NCBI GenBank assembly: GCA_034521225.1
Contig: JAXHMR010000002.1
Coordinates: forward strand, 62,001 to 126,000
DNA: 64,000 nucleotides
Reading direction: 5' to 3'
Origin: Woeseia sp034521225
GTDB lineage: Bacteria > Pseudomonadota > Gammaproteobacteria > Steroidobacterales > Woeseiaceae
The notes under the pieces are model-generated. The model was not told where the DNA came from. It saw only the letters and a program-made list of their open reading frames with translations, and ran no database searches. The translations under genes were made by a program, and so were the position numbers. This document shows positions 43,984 through 56,284 of the stretch, piece after piece; the first letter of the stretch is position 1, and every line of letters begins with the position of its first letter.

Positions 43984-46313
43984 ATGATGGCCTACATCGT
44001 CGTCGCCGTCTCGATTTTGCTGGCGATTGCGACAGTTGCAGCGGTCGTGGCGCTGGTCTCGAGACGGCGCCTCGAACGGCGCTTGCAACTCCTGAATGAC
44101 GAACTGGTTGCAGTCTCGGCGGACTCATCGGTTGGCCGGCGGCTGGACGTTCCTGATGAACGTTCCGTGGCAGTACTCGCGTCGACCGTCAACAAGCTGT
44201 TTGATGCAATCGGCGATCGGGATGCGGAGATCCTCGATCGTGACCGGCTGTTTGCCGATTTCGTGCGAACAATCCCTGAGATTGTGCTGATACACGACGA
44301 CCGGATTCTGCTGGCGAATGACAGTGCTGCGAGCCTCATCGGCCTGAGTCCGGACCAGCTCGAAGGTCGCCAGATTGCCGACCTGGTAAAGCCCGCGTAC
44401 CGCGCCCTGTTCCGCAAAACCATTTCGAGAAAGCTTGCCGGACAAAGCGTACCGAATCGCCTCGAAATCCAGCTGATCAACGGCAACGACCAGGGGCTCT
44501 GGGTCGAGGCGCAGAGTTCGACCATTGAGTACCGCGGCAGCGAGGTCATCCTGACGATCGCCCGCGACGTCAGTTACCGGAAGAGCCTGGAAGTCTCACT
44601 GAGCCGCAGCAAACGCCAGGCGCAGTACACGCTGGAATCCATTTCCGAGGGCGTTATCACGACCGACAATGAAGGCCGGATCGACTACATGAACCGCGCC
44701 GCGGAGGGCATGACCGGCGCTGACCGGGACAGCGCTGCTGGATTGCGGATCAGTGATATTTTCTCGCTGATCGATGAGGGAGACCGGCGCTCGCTGGGTG
44801 ATCCGGTCGAGCGCTGCCTCGCCATGCGGCGCCGGGTCAATATGGGCCGGCGGGCGCTGCTGGTCAGCCGTGACGGCGAGCAGGAACATTCGATCGAGAT
44901 TACCGCGTCGCCGATCAAGGGTCCGGGCAACAGCATTTCCGGTACGGTCGTCGTTTTCCATGATGTCAGCGAGATCCGGGGCCTGACCCGGCAAATGAGT
45001 TACCAGGCCACGCACGATCCGCTGACGGCGTTGATTAACAGGCGCGAGTTCGAGCGGCGCCTGCAGGAAGCAATGGATGCCGTGCACACCGAGGAGGGTG
45101 TTCACATACTGTGCTACATGGATCTGGACCGGTTCAAGGCGGTGAATGACAGTTGCGGTCACCTGGCCGGTGACAACATGCTTCGCGAGATTGCGGCGCT
45201 GATCAAGGACCAGGTGCGGGATTCCGACTTTGTCGGCAGGCTCGGCGGCGACGAGTTCGGCACTCTGCTGATCGGCTGTCCGATTGAAAAGGCGGGGCAG
45301 ATAGCTGCGGATATCTGCAACGCCGTGTCCGATTATCGCTTCGTCTGGAAGGACAAGATTTTCAACGTCGGCATTTCCATCGGTCTCGTCGAGATCACAC
45401 AGACCAGCGGCACCCTGCAGGACATAATGAGTGCCGCCGACTCCGCCTGCTATGTTGCGAAACAGCGCGGCCGCGGGCAGGTACACGTCTACTCGGCACG
45501 CGACGAGGCCATCGCACGGGAGCGGGGCGATATCCAGTGGTTGCGGCAGATGCAATCGGCGCTGCACGAGGACCGTTTTGAACTGGCGGTGCAGCCGATA
45601 ATCGCAACCGGCGGACAGGAGGGCGGCCCCGCATTCGAGGTGTTGATCAGGTTGCCTGATGAGCGCGGACGAATCGCGAACTCGGCCGAGTTCCTGCGAC
45701 CGGCCGAACGCTACCAGCTGATGCCGCAGATCGACCGTTGGGTCGTCAGCGCCACACTTGCTGCGATCAACGTCGGCGAAATACGGCTGCCGCACATGCG
45801 CAGCTGCGCGATCAATATTTCCGGCCAGACGCTGGGTGATGAGGGCTTCCTGAGCTTTGTTGTCGAGACACTCGACCGCAGCGGTGTCGCGCCATCAAGC
45901 GTCTGCTTCGAAGTCAACGAAGCGGCCGTGACCGCCAATTCGCAGCAGGTGCGGCGATTCATCGAGGTTCTGCACGGCATCGGTTGTGAATTTGCGCTCG
46001 ATGATTTCGGCAGGCGGACTGGGTGCAGTTCTCTTACCTCAAGAACCTGCCCGTCGACTACCTGAAAATCGACGGTGCCTATACGCGCGGACTTGTCAGC
46101 GACGAGATCAACCAGGAAATGGTCACCGCCATGATCAAGCTCGCGCGCACGATGGAGTTCCGCATCATCGCCGAACAGGTTGAAAGCCAGGCCGATTTCG
46201 ACTGGCTGAGGAATATTGGCGTTGACTTCGTGCAGGGGAATTTCATCGAACCCCCGGCCATTCTTGGCAGCAATACGACCCAATCCGGTACGCACCGCGC
46301 GTTGCAGCTCTGA
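43984..46313 (+). CDS. PAS-PAS-GGDEF-EAL cyclic-di-GMP signalling protein; frame broken once
   Basis: The order is an N-terminal membrane helix (residues about 3-25), a linker, two PAS domains (about 85-200 and 210-330), GGDEF (about 340-500) and EAL. The cyclase motif is intact, GRLGGDEFG (421-425). The EAL signature reads EVL in FEVLIRL (about 551), with other catalytic blocks retained: CAINISGQTL, CFEVNEAA, FALDDFG, YLKIDG and IAEQVES. The frame shifts near 46015, where DDFG continues as FSYLKNLPVDYLKIDG, consistent with extra bases in the assembly. The protein has about 775 residues and could both make and degrade cyclic-di-GMP, like MorA-type proteins. It is monocistronic and followed by a terminator. 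Confidence 0.9.
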
Positions 46314-46360
46314 CGCTGGGGGCCCGGAAGCCAGTGGCGCCCTGAAACGCGGCACAAAAA

Positions 46361-46386
46361 AAACCGCAGGCCGAAGCCTGCGGTTT
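46361..46386. terminator. Bidirectional Rho-independent terminator
   Basis: AAACCGCAGGC, a CGAA loop and GCCTGCGGTTT form an 11-base stem. Eight A precede it, so the minus strand ends in eight T after hppA; TTTCTGTTT follows on the plus strand after the GGDEF/EAL gene. It serves the two convergent genes. Confidence 0.9.
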
Positions 46387-46412
46387 CTGTTTAGGCCTTT
46401 GTCAGCAGAGTG

Positions 46413-48452
<2,040 letters not shown>

Positions 48453-48746
48453 GCCTTTGTCTCCTGGTCAACATTAATCCCCGGCGACGTTGGCGCCGGA
48501 GCAAACTCAAACTGTGAGGTTTTCAATACGGCAATGGCTCCGGGCGGGCGCTTCGGGCAATTGCCGGGGTGCGCCGCCAGTGCGGCGTCCCGGGTAGCTG
48601 GCGCTGTTTGTTCCCGTACGGACGATGCGGATGTGTCAACCGCGCCGCGTTTCGTTGTTATTTCCGTGCCTGACCGCCGGTTTTTCCGACTTTTCCCAAC
48701 TACTTGAAGGTTGCCTTGTCAGTCCCCGGCCCGCGGCAGGCGCGGA
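48453..48746. other. Intergenic region between hppA and the PPi-phosphofructokinase gene
   Basis: This stretch of 294 bases lies upstream of hppA and downstream of the phosphofructokinase gene, both minus strand. It contains a GGTTGACA sequence on the minus strand near 48640, without a good -10 at standard spacing, and a CCGGCG/CGCCGG hairpin near 48481-48500. I see no gene. Confidence 0.4.
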
Positions 48747-50009
48747 TCATACCACAAAATTCCGGTTTAGCCGCTTCTTCACGGCAACTCCCTTGATCGT
48801 CACGTACTTGGGTAAGCCATTGATATAAGGAGGATAATCTTCGCCGCGTATCAGTGGTGACAGGTAGCGCCGGCAAGCGGCTGTGATGCGGTAACCATCC
48901 TTGCTGATGTAAGCCTTCGGCAGTTTCTTTTCCTTGTTGGCAACCCGCGCAAGCGGCGCATCCTCGATCTTCCACCGGTACGGTTTGTCCGACATCCGCT
49001 TGATAACGGGCATGACGGCGGTCTTTCCCGCAAGGGCCAGCTTGACGGCCGCCTTGCCGACGGCATAGGCCTGTTCGACGTCAACGGCGGACGCAAGATG
49101 CCGTGCCGAGCGCTGCAGATAGTCGGCCACAGCGTAGTGGTACTTGTGGCCCAGTTCCTCACGCACCATGCCGGCAACGACCGATGCCACGCCGCCCAGC
49201 TGGGCGTGGCCGAACGCGTCGCGGGTGCCGGCCTCCGCGAGGAACTTGCCGTCCGGATAGCTTGTGCCTTCACTGACGACAACGACGCAATAGTCGTAGA
49301 GCCTGACGCACTGATCGACCCGCTTGAGGAAGTCGTCCCGGTTGAATGGCACCTCGGGAAAAAGAATGATGTGCGGTGCATCTTCAGGCTTTTCGCCAGC
49401 CAGGCCGCCGGCAGCAGCAATCCACCCGGCATGCCGACCCATCACCTCGAGGATGAAAACCTTTGTCGATGTACGGGCCATCGACAGCACGTCCAGTGCC
49501 GCCTCGCGCGTTGATACAGCAACATACTTGGCGACGGATCCAAAGCCGGGACAGTTGTCGGTGACCGGCAGATCGTTGTCGACTGTCTTGGGTATACCGA
49601 TACAGGTTATTGGGTACCCCATGCTCTTGCTGATCTGCGATACCTTGTGCGCGGTATCCATCGAGTCATTACCGCCATTGTAGAAAAAATAACCGATATC
49701 ATGTGCCTGAAAGACCTCAATCAATCGCTCGTACTCGGCGCGATTCTCCTCGATCCCGCGGAGCTTGTAACGGGCCGACCCGAACGCGCCACCCGGCGTA
49801 TGCCGCAAGCCAGCAATGGTGCTCGCCGATTCGCGGTTGGTGTCTATCATGTCTTCGGTCAATGCACCGATAATGCCGTGTCGGCCGGCGTATACGTTGG
49901 CAATGCGTTTCCGGTTGTCCCGCGCCGTTTCGATGACGCCGCAGGCGCTGGCGTTGATGACGGCTGTAACACCGCCTGACTGCGCATAAAATGCATTCTT
50001 CATGGTCAT
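48747..50009 (-). CDS. pfp: Pyrophosphate-dependent 6-phosphofructokinase
   Basis: The protein has 420 residues. It interconverts fructose 6-phosphate and fructose 1,6-bisphosphate using PPi. Family blocks are FYAQSGGVTAVINASACGV, YFFYNGGNDSMDTAHKV, PKTVDNDLPVTDNCPGFGS and EVMGRHAGWIAAA. The position that is Gly in ATP enzymes (GGDGS) is Asp here (GGNDS), a mark of PPi use. ATG codons at 50009 and 50003 are both possible; 50009 is preferred. It lies upstream of hppA on the same strand and divergent from adk. Because the reaction is reversible, it can serve glycolysis and gluconeogenesis. Confidence 0.93.
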   Translation of the reverse strand: MTMKNAFYAQSGGVTAVINASACGVIETARDNRKRIANVYAGRHGIIGALTEDMIDTNRESASTIAGLRHTPGGAFGSARYKLRGIEENRAEYERLIEVFQAHDIGYFFYNGGNDSMDTAHKVSQISKSMGYPITCIGIPKTVDNDLPVTDNCPGFGSVAKYVAVSTREAALDVLSMARTSTKVFILEVMGRHAGWIAAAGGLAGEKPEDAPHIILFPEVPFNRDDFLKRVDQCVRLYDYCVVVVSEGTSYPDGKFLAEAGTRDAFGHAQLGGVASVVAGMVREELGHKYHYAVADYLQRSARHLASAVDVEQAYAVGKAAVKLALAGKTAVMPVIKRMSDKPYRWKIEDAPLARVANKEKKLPKAYISKDGYRITAACRRYLSPLIRGEDYPPYINGLPKYVTIKGVAVKKRLNRNFVV

Positions 50010-50224
50010 TCTTGCGGACCTTCTGGTGGAATCCGGGTGGAAGGATAGCCCAATTGTCACCGCGCTTCATGTACACCTGCCACTGGCGACGGCGCACTGC
50101 TGCCATCTCGGCTGTTTGACCCGCCCGTGGATTGTGGGTAGCTTATGCCGCCCCCTCGGCCGCCACGCCCGTCGCCACTTGCCCGGGCCCGGCCGATTGA
50201 CACCAGACTGAAAGAGTTAAACAA

Positions 50225-50863
50225 ATGCGAATTGTCTTGTTGGGCGCGCCGGGTTCGGGCAAGGGCACCCAGGCCAAAAGACTGATGGCCGACCGCAATA
50301 TTCCCCAGATTTCCACCGGCGATATCCTGCGCGCAGCGGTTGCCGCGGGCACGCGTTTTGGACAAAAGGCGAAAGACATCATGGAAGCCGGCCAGCTGGT
50401 TTCCGATGACGTCATGCTCGGCATTATAAGTGAGCGTCTCGCCGAGAAGGACACCGAGAACGGTTTCATCCTCGACGGCTTTCCGCGTACGAAACAGCAG
50501 GCGCGCGACCTCGATGAGTTGCTCGATGAGCTGGAGCGGCCCCTTGATGCAGCGGTACTGATGGACGTCGACTTCGACATCCTGATGAAACGCCTGACGG
50601 GCCGGCGAACCTGCTCGGTGACCGGCAAGTTGCTCAACATTCATTTCTCGTCACAGGAAGAACTGGACGAGTGCCGCAATGCCGGTGGCGAGCTGGTGCA
50701 GCGGGAGGATGACAACGAGGACACGATACGAAGCCGACTAGAGGTCTACCGGGAGCAGACCGAACCGCTGGTCGATTTCTACCGCAAGCGTGGCAAGCTT
50801 AAATCCATCGATGCCGAGGGCACTATGGATGAGGTCTGTGAACGCTTGCTGGACGTCCTGTAA
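50225..50863 (+). CDS. adk: Adenylate kinase
   Basis: The protein has 212 residues, interconverting ATP plus AMP and two ADP. The P-loop is LLGAPGSGKGTQAKRL, the AMP site includes ISTGDILRAAV and GFILDGFPRTKQQ, and the LID region (RRTCSVTGKLLNIHF) has a single Cys and lacks the four-Cys zinc site seen in some homologues. It is divergent from the PPi-phosphofructokinase gene and followed by a repeat cluster. Confidence 0.97.
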   Translation: MRIVLLGAPGSGKGTQAKRLMADRNIPQISTGDILRAAVAAGTRFGQKAKDIMEAGQLVSDDVMLGIISERLAEKDTENGFILDGFPRTKQQARDLDELLDELERPLDAAVLMDVDFDILMKRLTGRRTCSVTGKLLNIHFSSQEELDECRNAGGELVQREDDNEDTIRSRLEVYREQTEPLVDFYRKRGKLKSIDAEGTMDEVCERLLDVL

Positions 50864-50868
50864 CCCGT

Positions 50869-51090
50869 CGTCATCGCGAGGAGCGCACCTCGCCATCGCA
50901 CGGCGCGCCTCCCCGTCATCGCGAGGAGCGCACCTCGCCATCGCACGGCGCGCCCCCCGTCATCGCGAGGAGCGCAGCGACGTGGCGACCTCGCACGGAT
51001 AGTGGCTCTGCCAGTCGGTGCGAGATTGCCACGCGCTACGCGCTCGCAACGACGGATTGCCACGCCCTGCGGGCTCGCAAAGACGGGGAT
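50869..51090. repeat. REP-type repeat cluster between adk and rnd
   Basis: Three direct units begin CGTCATCGCGAGGAGCGCA at 50869, 50914 and 50958 (period 45 and 44 bases); the first two share CCTCGCCATCGCACGGCGCGCC, given here as CCTCGCCATCGC and ACGGCGCGCC. They are followed by two units in the opposite sense (GAGATTGCCACGCGC... and GGATTGCCACGCCC...CGCAAAGACGG). This REP-like layout is found in many proteobacteria. It lies between the stops of convergent genes. Confidence 0.85.
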
Positions 51091-51099
51091 TGACCGTCA

Positions 51100-52183
51100 T
51101 CAAGCATCCGCCATCTCCCGCAGTTCATCACCAATCAGCTCCCGCCGCCAACCGCGGAATACCCGCCCGCTGAAGTCACCCTGCAGCGCGGCGGCAAGCT
51201 CGCGGCGCGGCGCGATGACTTCCGCAGCGATATCGAGCTCTTTGGCGCGCGACGCAACTTTCTTCTGCATGGCCTTCATCGCGGCTTTCTGTTTTTCGTC
51301 CGGACGACCGGGCGGCTGATAGCCGTCCTGCGTCGTGCGTGCCGAATCAAGTATCGCGAGAAACTCCCCGGCATGGCGGCGCGCCGTGGACGCCGGAAGA
51401 TCGCGAATGGCGGCAATATCGGCTTTCGACGACGGTGCCGACGCCGCAATATCCAGCAGCACGGCATCGCGCAGGATCCACTGGCGTGGCCGGTTCGAGG
51501 TAAGGGCCTTGCGTTCGCGCCAGTCGGCAAGCCCAACTGCCGCGCGCCGGGCATAGCCGCTCAGGTTGCGCGCTCCCTTGACGCGGTCAATGGCGGTTTC
51601 CGGATCGATGCGATAGAGCGTCGGGTCCAGCAGGTCGGCACAGTCGGCCAGCGCCCAGTCCAGGCGTCCGGCGGCCCGCAGCCGGTCGGTCAGGGCATCG
51701 GCGGCGGGTAACAGGTGTTCCACGTCTTCAGCCGCGTAGTCGAGCGCGGCAGGCGCCAGCGGGCGGCGGGACCAGTCCGCCCGCGTTTGCGTCTTGGCGA
51801 GCTGTACGTCGAAGAGGTCGGCTACCGAGATTGGCGTACCCGAGCTGTGGCGCGTAGCCAAGCAGCGCAGCCGCAATCTGGGTATCGAACACCCTGGCAG
51901 GCAGCTGTTCTGCAACCTGTGACATGACCTCGAGGTCCTGGCGGCCGGAATGCAGTACCCACGCAGGTGAATGCAACGCATCCCAGAAGCCGCCCGGCGA
52001 TGCCGAGTCGAGCGGATCGATGCAGAAGAGTTGCTCGTCGATGGCTACCTGTATCAGGCAGAGTTGCGGGAAATAGGTGCTCTCCCGCATGAACTCGGTG
52101 TCGATGCCGATGCGCTCCTGATCACGGAGCTGTTCGCCGACATCGGCGGTCTGATCGAGGGAAAGCAGTTGAAAATCCGGCAT
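51100..52183 (-). CDS. rnd: Ribonuclease D; frame broken once
   Basis: A 3'-5' exoribonuclease that trims tRNA and other RNA ends. The DEDD exonuclease residues are seen: Asp/Glu in GIDTEFMRE, Asp in RVFDTQIAAALLG and the last Asp in YAAEDVEHLL. HRDC-like helical domains follow in the C-terminal half (SNRPRQWILRDAVLLDIA, GDELREMADA end). The frame shifts near 51840, where APQLGYAN continues as ISVADLFDVQLAKTQT. The joined protein has about 360 residues. It is convergent with adk, with a REP cluster between. Confidence 0.9.
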
Positions 52184-52341
52184 TGGCAGGTTCTGCGGGG
52201 GGTTCGGTTGGGAAGATTAACATGCGATGATTGCCCGTACGCACTTAACCGTGACGACGGATCGTTGCTGCTACTTCTTAAAACCTTCTCGATGTCATCG
52301 CACTGCGCAAGGGGCCGGACAGCATCCCCGGATCCTGGCTC

Positions 52342-52767
52342 GTGTTTCTCGTGGCGCTCGTGCTGATGGCAGTATCATCGTACGTGGCTGTAGCACTGAT
52401 CGGCAGCGAGGAGCAGCGTAACCATGGGCTGACGTTCTTGGCCTACGCCATGGGACTATTGTTTTATGCCGCGGTCATCTACGTATCGGGAAAGGCAGGC
52501 CGCGTGTTGCAGGCCATAACGACCATCATCGCCTGCGGCTCGATTATTACCGTCTTTTTTGTCGGCACCTTTGTCGTGCTGTCACCTGTGTCTGGCCAGG
52601 AATTTGCGGCGTTTGTCGCGACGTTGATCCTTTTCTGGTCCGTGCCGGTCGAAGGCCATATCATGGCGCGCGCGCTGGATCAGTCGTGGTTCATTGGTAT
52701 CGTAATCGCGATAGCGGCATTTGTGCTGCAATTCGGCCTGCAGTCGGCATTCGTGGAGCCCGGCTGA
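52342..52767 (+). CDS. Small membrane protein of unknown function
   Basis: The protein has 141 residues from a GTG at 52342, with four predicted membrane helices (FLVALVLMAVSSYVAVALIG, LAYAMGLLFYAAVIYVSG, TTIIACGSIITVFFVGTFVV, FIGIVIAIAAFVLQFGL). The open frame extends upstream as NLLDVIALRKGPDSIPGSW after a stop near 52280, which looks like a real N-terminus lacking a standard start codon, so the true gene may be about 20 residues longer. It lies between rnd and mpl. I do not recognise the family. Confidence 0.65.
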   Translation: MFLVALVLMAVSSYVAVALIGSEEQRNHGLTFLAYAMGLLFYAAVIYVSGKAGRVLQAITTIIACGSIITVFFVGTFVVLSPVSGQEFAAFVATLILFWSVPVEGHIMARALDQSWFIGIVIAIAAFVLQFGLQSAFVEPG

Positions 52768-52801
52768 GCGGATTTTCGGGCGCGTCGATTTCGGGGATCA
52801 G

Positions 52802-54174
52802 ATGCACATACATATACTTGGCATTTGTGGCACCTTCATGGGCGGGGTTGCCGCGCTGGCACGTGCCGCCGGGCACACCGTTACCGGCAGCGATACCAAT
52901 GTCTATCCGCCGATGAGTACGCAGCTCGAGCGCCTTGGTATCGAACTGTCGGAAGGCTACGACCCGGCCGACCTCGACCCGGCGCCAGACTGCGTGGTCA
53001 TCGGCAACGCACTGAGCCGCGGTAATAAAGCGGTTGAGGCAGTGCTGGATCGCGGCCTCCCTTACCAGTCCGGCCCCCAATGGCTTGCTGAGAATGTATT
53101 GTATGACCGGCATGTCATGGCGGTCGCCGGCACGCACGGCAAGACGACAACAGCCAGCATGCTGGCGTTCATACTCGACGACGCCGGTCTGTCGCCAGGC
53201 TTTTTGATCGGGGCATTCCGTCGGATTTCGATACGTCGGCCCGTTTTGGTGAGTCGCCGTACTTTGTCGTCGAAGCGGATGAGTACGACACGGCGTTTTT
53301 CGACAAGCGCGCAAAGTTCGTGCACTACCGTCCGCGCACAGTCGTCCTGAATAACCTTGAATATGACCATGCCGATATCTACAAGGACCTCGACGCGATC
53401 CTGTGGCAATTCCACCAGCTCGTGCGGACTGTCCCCGGTAACGGGCGGCTGATCATCAATGGCGCCGACAGCAATCTGCGCGCACTGCTCCGGATGGGTT
53501 GCTGGACACCGGCGGAAACTTTCGGCATCGATGCCGACTATGACTGGACGGCCGGATTCGCAGGCAGCGGTGAGCGGCGCTTCAGTGCAGCCGGAAATGG
53601 CGAGCAGACACCACCGGCAAGCTGGAACCTGGCCGGCAGTTTCAATCTGGAGAACGCCATTGCCGCCATCGCGGCCGCGCACTCGGCCGGCGTGTCCGTG
53701 CTGAGATCGGTGCAGGCGCTGTCCCGGTTTAACGGTGTCAGGCGGCGGCTGGAACGGACGGCGACGGTCGGCGATATCGCAATCTACGACGATTTTGCGC
53801 ATCACCCGACGGCTATTCGCCGCACGATCGAGGCCATGCGCCGGCGCGCCCCCGGCCACCGCCTGGTCGTGGTGCTGGAGCCGCGCTCAAATACCATGAA
53901 ACTCGGCGTGCATGACGGCGTCCTCGGCGATGCGCTCGCGGGCGCCGACCAGGTATCGGTGTATCGGAGTCCCGACCTTGGGGAAGGCTTCGACGCGGCG
54001 CTGGCTGCGCTCGGGAGCCGGCTCAGGGTTTATGGTGACTACGACGCGCTGGTCGCCGGCCTTGCGGCGCATCTGGCACCCGGCGACCATGTGGTCTTCA
54101 TGAGTAACGGCGGCTTCGGTGGCGTGCGCCAGAAACTGACGGCTGCTCTGCAGGCCGCGCCACCGGCTGCCTGA
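52802..54174 (+). CDS. mpl: UDP-MurNAc tripeptide ligase Mpl; frame broken once
   Basis: It attaches recycled L-Ala-D-Glu-meso-DAP tripeptide to UDP-MurNAc. The N-terminal Rossmann-like block is IHILGICGTFMGGVAALARA, the ATP P-loop AVAGTHGKTTTASML, and the later blocks are LNNLEYDHADIYKDL, LAGSFNLENAIAA and YDDFAHHPTAIRRTIEA, all typical of Mpl. The frame shifts near 53213: FLIGG is followed in the other frame by PSDFDTSARFGESPYFVVEADEYD (split here as PSDFDTSARFG and ESPYFVVEADEYD), so a base is missing in GGGGCATT. The joined protein has about 457 residues, the normal length. The ATG at 52802 starts the family-typical MHIHILG. Confidence 0.93.
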
Positions 54175-54230
54175 ACGCGAGGCATCTATAATGTTGACAG
54201 CTTTCCCGGTTTAGCGCCCTGGTCCAACGT

Positions 54231-54812
54231 ATGAAGATACCGCTGTTTCCGCTGAACACGGTGCTGTATCCCGAAGGTCCGCTGCCGCTCAGGATTTTTG
54301 AGCCACGTTACCTCGACATGATCAGCGCCTGCCTGAAGGACAATCTGCCGTTCGGCGTCGTGCAGATCCGGCACGGCAGCGAGACCGGTGCGTCGGAGTC
54401 CTCATCGGTCGGTACGCTGGCGCGAATCTCCGATTGGTACCAGGGAAGTGACGGTATTCTGGGCGTCACCGCCGTAGGCGGCGAGCGCTTTCGCGTGCTG
54501 ACGAAAGACCGCCAGGCCGACGGCCTCCATACCGCTGACGTCGAATTGCTGCCGGCCGATGAACAGGTTGCGCTGCCGTCTGAATTCCAGTCCCTGGTGC
54601 CGATACTCGACAGTGTCCTTGACGATCTGGGACGACTCTATGAAGACCTGCCGCGGCGCCATGACGATGCAGCCTGGGTAGGATTTCGCTTCGCCGAGAT
54701 ACTGCCCATCGACCCGAAGCGCAAGCAGGCCGCCCTGGAACTCACGGACCCGATCAGGCGCCTGCAGCTGATCAGCGAGGTACTGGATGATGTGCGCGGC
54801 GTCGGTACGTAG
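54231..54812 (+). CDS. Lon N-terminal (substrate-binding) domain protein
   Basis: The protein has 193 residues and consists only of the LON substrate-binding domain: KIPLFPLNTVLYPEGPLPLR at the start, IFEPRYLDMISACLKDNLPFG, then GTLARISDWYQ and GGERFRVLTKDR. There is no ATPase or protease domain. Standalone members (COG2802) have unknown function and may bind proteins for quality control. It lies between mpl and hemL with its own short leader. Confidence 0.92.
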   Translation: MKIPLFPLNTVLYPEGPLPLRIFEPRYLDMISACLKDNLPFGVVQIRHGSETGASESSSVGTLARISDWYQGSDGILGVTAVGGERFRVLTKDRQADGLHTADVELLPADEQVALPSEFQSLVPILDSVLDDLGRLYEDLPRRHDDAAWVGFRFAEILPIDPKRKQAALELTDPIRRLQLISEVLDDVRGVGT

Positions 54813-54862
54813 CCGCCACCTTCGCAGGGCCAGTCCCTGATCCGCTGCCGGACCCGCCCCGT

Positions 54863-56134
54863 TCAAACCAGCGTTTGCATCGCCTCGCGGGCGGCGTCGA
54901 TTGTCTGCCCGATGTCGGTGGCCGTGTGGGCCGACGACACAAAGCCCGCTTCGAACGCCGACGGGGCGAAGTAGATGCCACGCTCCAGCATTGCATGGAA
55001 GAATTTCTTAAAGCGTTCGATGTCTGCAGCGGCAACCTGAGCGTAGCGACGTACCGGGCCTGAGTCGGTAAAGACAAAGCCGAACATGCCACCGGCAACC
55101 TCGGTTTGCAGCGGGATGCCGGCCTTCGCGGCGGCATCGGCGAGGCCGTCGGCCAGTTGCTGCGTGGTACGTTCGAGGCGCTCGTAGAAGCCATCGGCCT
55201 CCAGTTCCGTCAATGTTGCGAGCCCGGCCGCCATGGCCAGCGGATTGCCGGACAATGTGCCGGCCTGGTAGACGGCGCCATCAGGCGCAAGATGCGCCAT
55301 GATGTCTTCACGCCCGCCAAACGCCGCGGCCGGCATGCCGCCACCGATAATCTTGCCGAGCGTTGTCAGGTCGGGCGTTATGCCATACCGCGCCTGCGCG
55401 CCGCCGCGCGCAACGCGAAAGCCGGTCATGACTTCGTCGAAAATCAATACGGCACCGGCGTCACTGCATGCGCTCCGCAACGCTTCCAGGAATCCGGGTT
55501 CAGGCGGTACGAGGTTCATGTTGCCGGCAACGGGTTCGACAATGACGCAGGCGATCGCGTCACCGAGGTCCGCGAAAACACGCGACACAGCATCGGCATC
55601 GTTAAAGTCCAGAGTCAGTGTGTGCTCGGCGAGACCCTTCGGGACGCCGGGAGAACTGGGTACGCCAAGCGTCAACGCACCGGAACCGGCCTTGATGAGC
55701 AGCGAATCCGAGTGGCCATGATAGCAACCCTCGAACTTGACGATCTTGTCGCGCCCGGTAAACCCGCGCGCGAGCCGTATCGCGCTCATCGTCGCCTCGG
55801 TACCGGAACTGACCATGCGCACGCGCTCGATAGACGGCACAAATTCGCAGACCTTGCGCGCCAGTTCAGTCTCCAGCACGCACGGTGCGCCAAAACTCAA
55901 TCCATTAGCTGCCGTGCGCGTAACGGCATCAATGACCGCCGGATGCGCATGGCCAAGTATCATCGGCCCCCATGAACCCACATAATCGAGCAGCTTCCGA
56001 TCGTCTTCAGTTTCGACCCACGCACCGCTCGCGCTCCGGAAAAACACCGGTTCGCCGCCCACCCCGGCGAAGGCCCGGACCGGCGAATTCACGCCTCCGG
56101 CAATGTACTTCCTGGCGTCAGTAAAAAGACTCAT
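54863..56134 (-). CDS. hemL: Glutamate-1-semialdehyde 2,1-aminomutase
   Basis: The protein has 423 residues. This PLP enzyme makes 5-aminolevulinate from glutamate-1-semialdehyde in the C5 pathway of tetrapyrrole synthesis. Motifs include PGGVNSPVRAFAGVGGEPVF, split as GGVNSPVRAFAG and VGGEPVF, VSSGTEATMSAIRLAR, ILIFDEVMTGFRVA-like (VLIFDEVMTGFRVA) and the PLP lysine in LTTLGKIIGGGMPAAAFGG. The products feed haem, relevant to the many haem proteins at the left of the window, and cobalamin for NrdJ. It is divergent from the rubredoxin gene. Confidence 0.96.
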   Translation of the reverse strand: MSLFTDARKYIAGGVNSPVRAFAGVGGEPVFFRSASGAWVETEDDRKLLDYVGSWGPMILGHAHPAVIDAVTRTAANGLSFGAPCVLETELARKVCEFVPSIERVRMVSSGTEATMSAIRLARGFTGRDKIVKFEGCYHGHSDSLLIKAGSGALTLGVPSSPGVPKGLAEHTLTLDFNDADAVSRVFADLGDAIACVIVEPVAGNMNLVPPEPGFLEALRSACSDAGAVLIFDEVMTGFRVARGGAQARYGITPDLTTLGKIIGGGMPAAAFGGREDIMAHLAPDGAVYQAGTLSGNPLAMAAGLATLTELEADGFYERLERTTQQLADGLADAAAKAGIPLQTEVAGGMFGFVFTDSGPVRRYAQVAAADIERFKKFFHAMLERGIYFAPSAFEAGFVSSAHTATDIGQTIDAAREAMQTLV

Positions 56135-56284
56135 GGGGCTGCTCCCTGTGCGAATCGTCCGTGAAAATCACGCGGCGCCATGCTACCGGACGTGCACTTG
56201 AAGTGCACTTGCGCTGCCGAGCGGTCGCTGATCCAGTCGGCATGACAGTTGACAGCGATGACCATTTCCGATCAGTGTTTTGCC

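Noticed and set aside
44596..45795. A long minus-strand open frame (about 400 residues) inside the PAS/GGDEF/EAL gene
   Set aside because: It is antisense to clear PAS and GGDEF motifs and has typical shadow composition.
50869..51090. CRISPR array
   Set aside because: The units are contiguous without unique spacers, vary in their middle and include inverted copies; this is REP-like.
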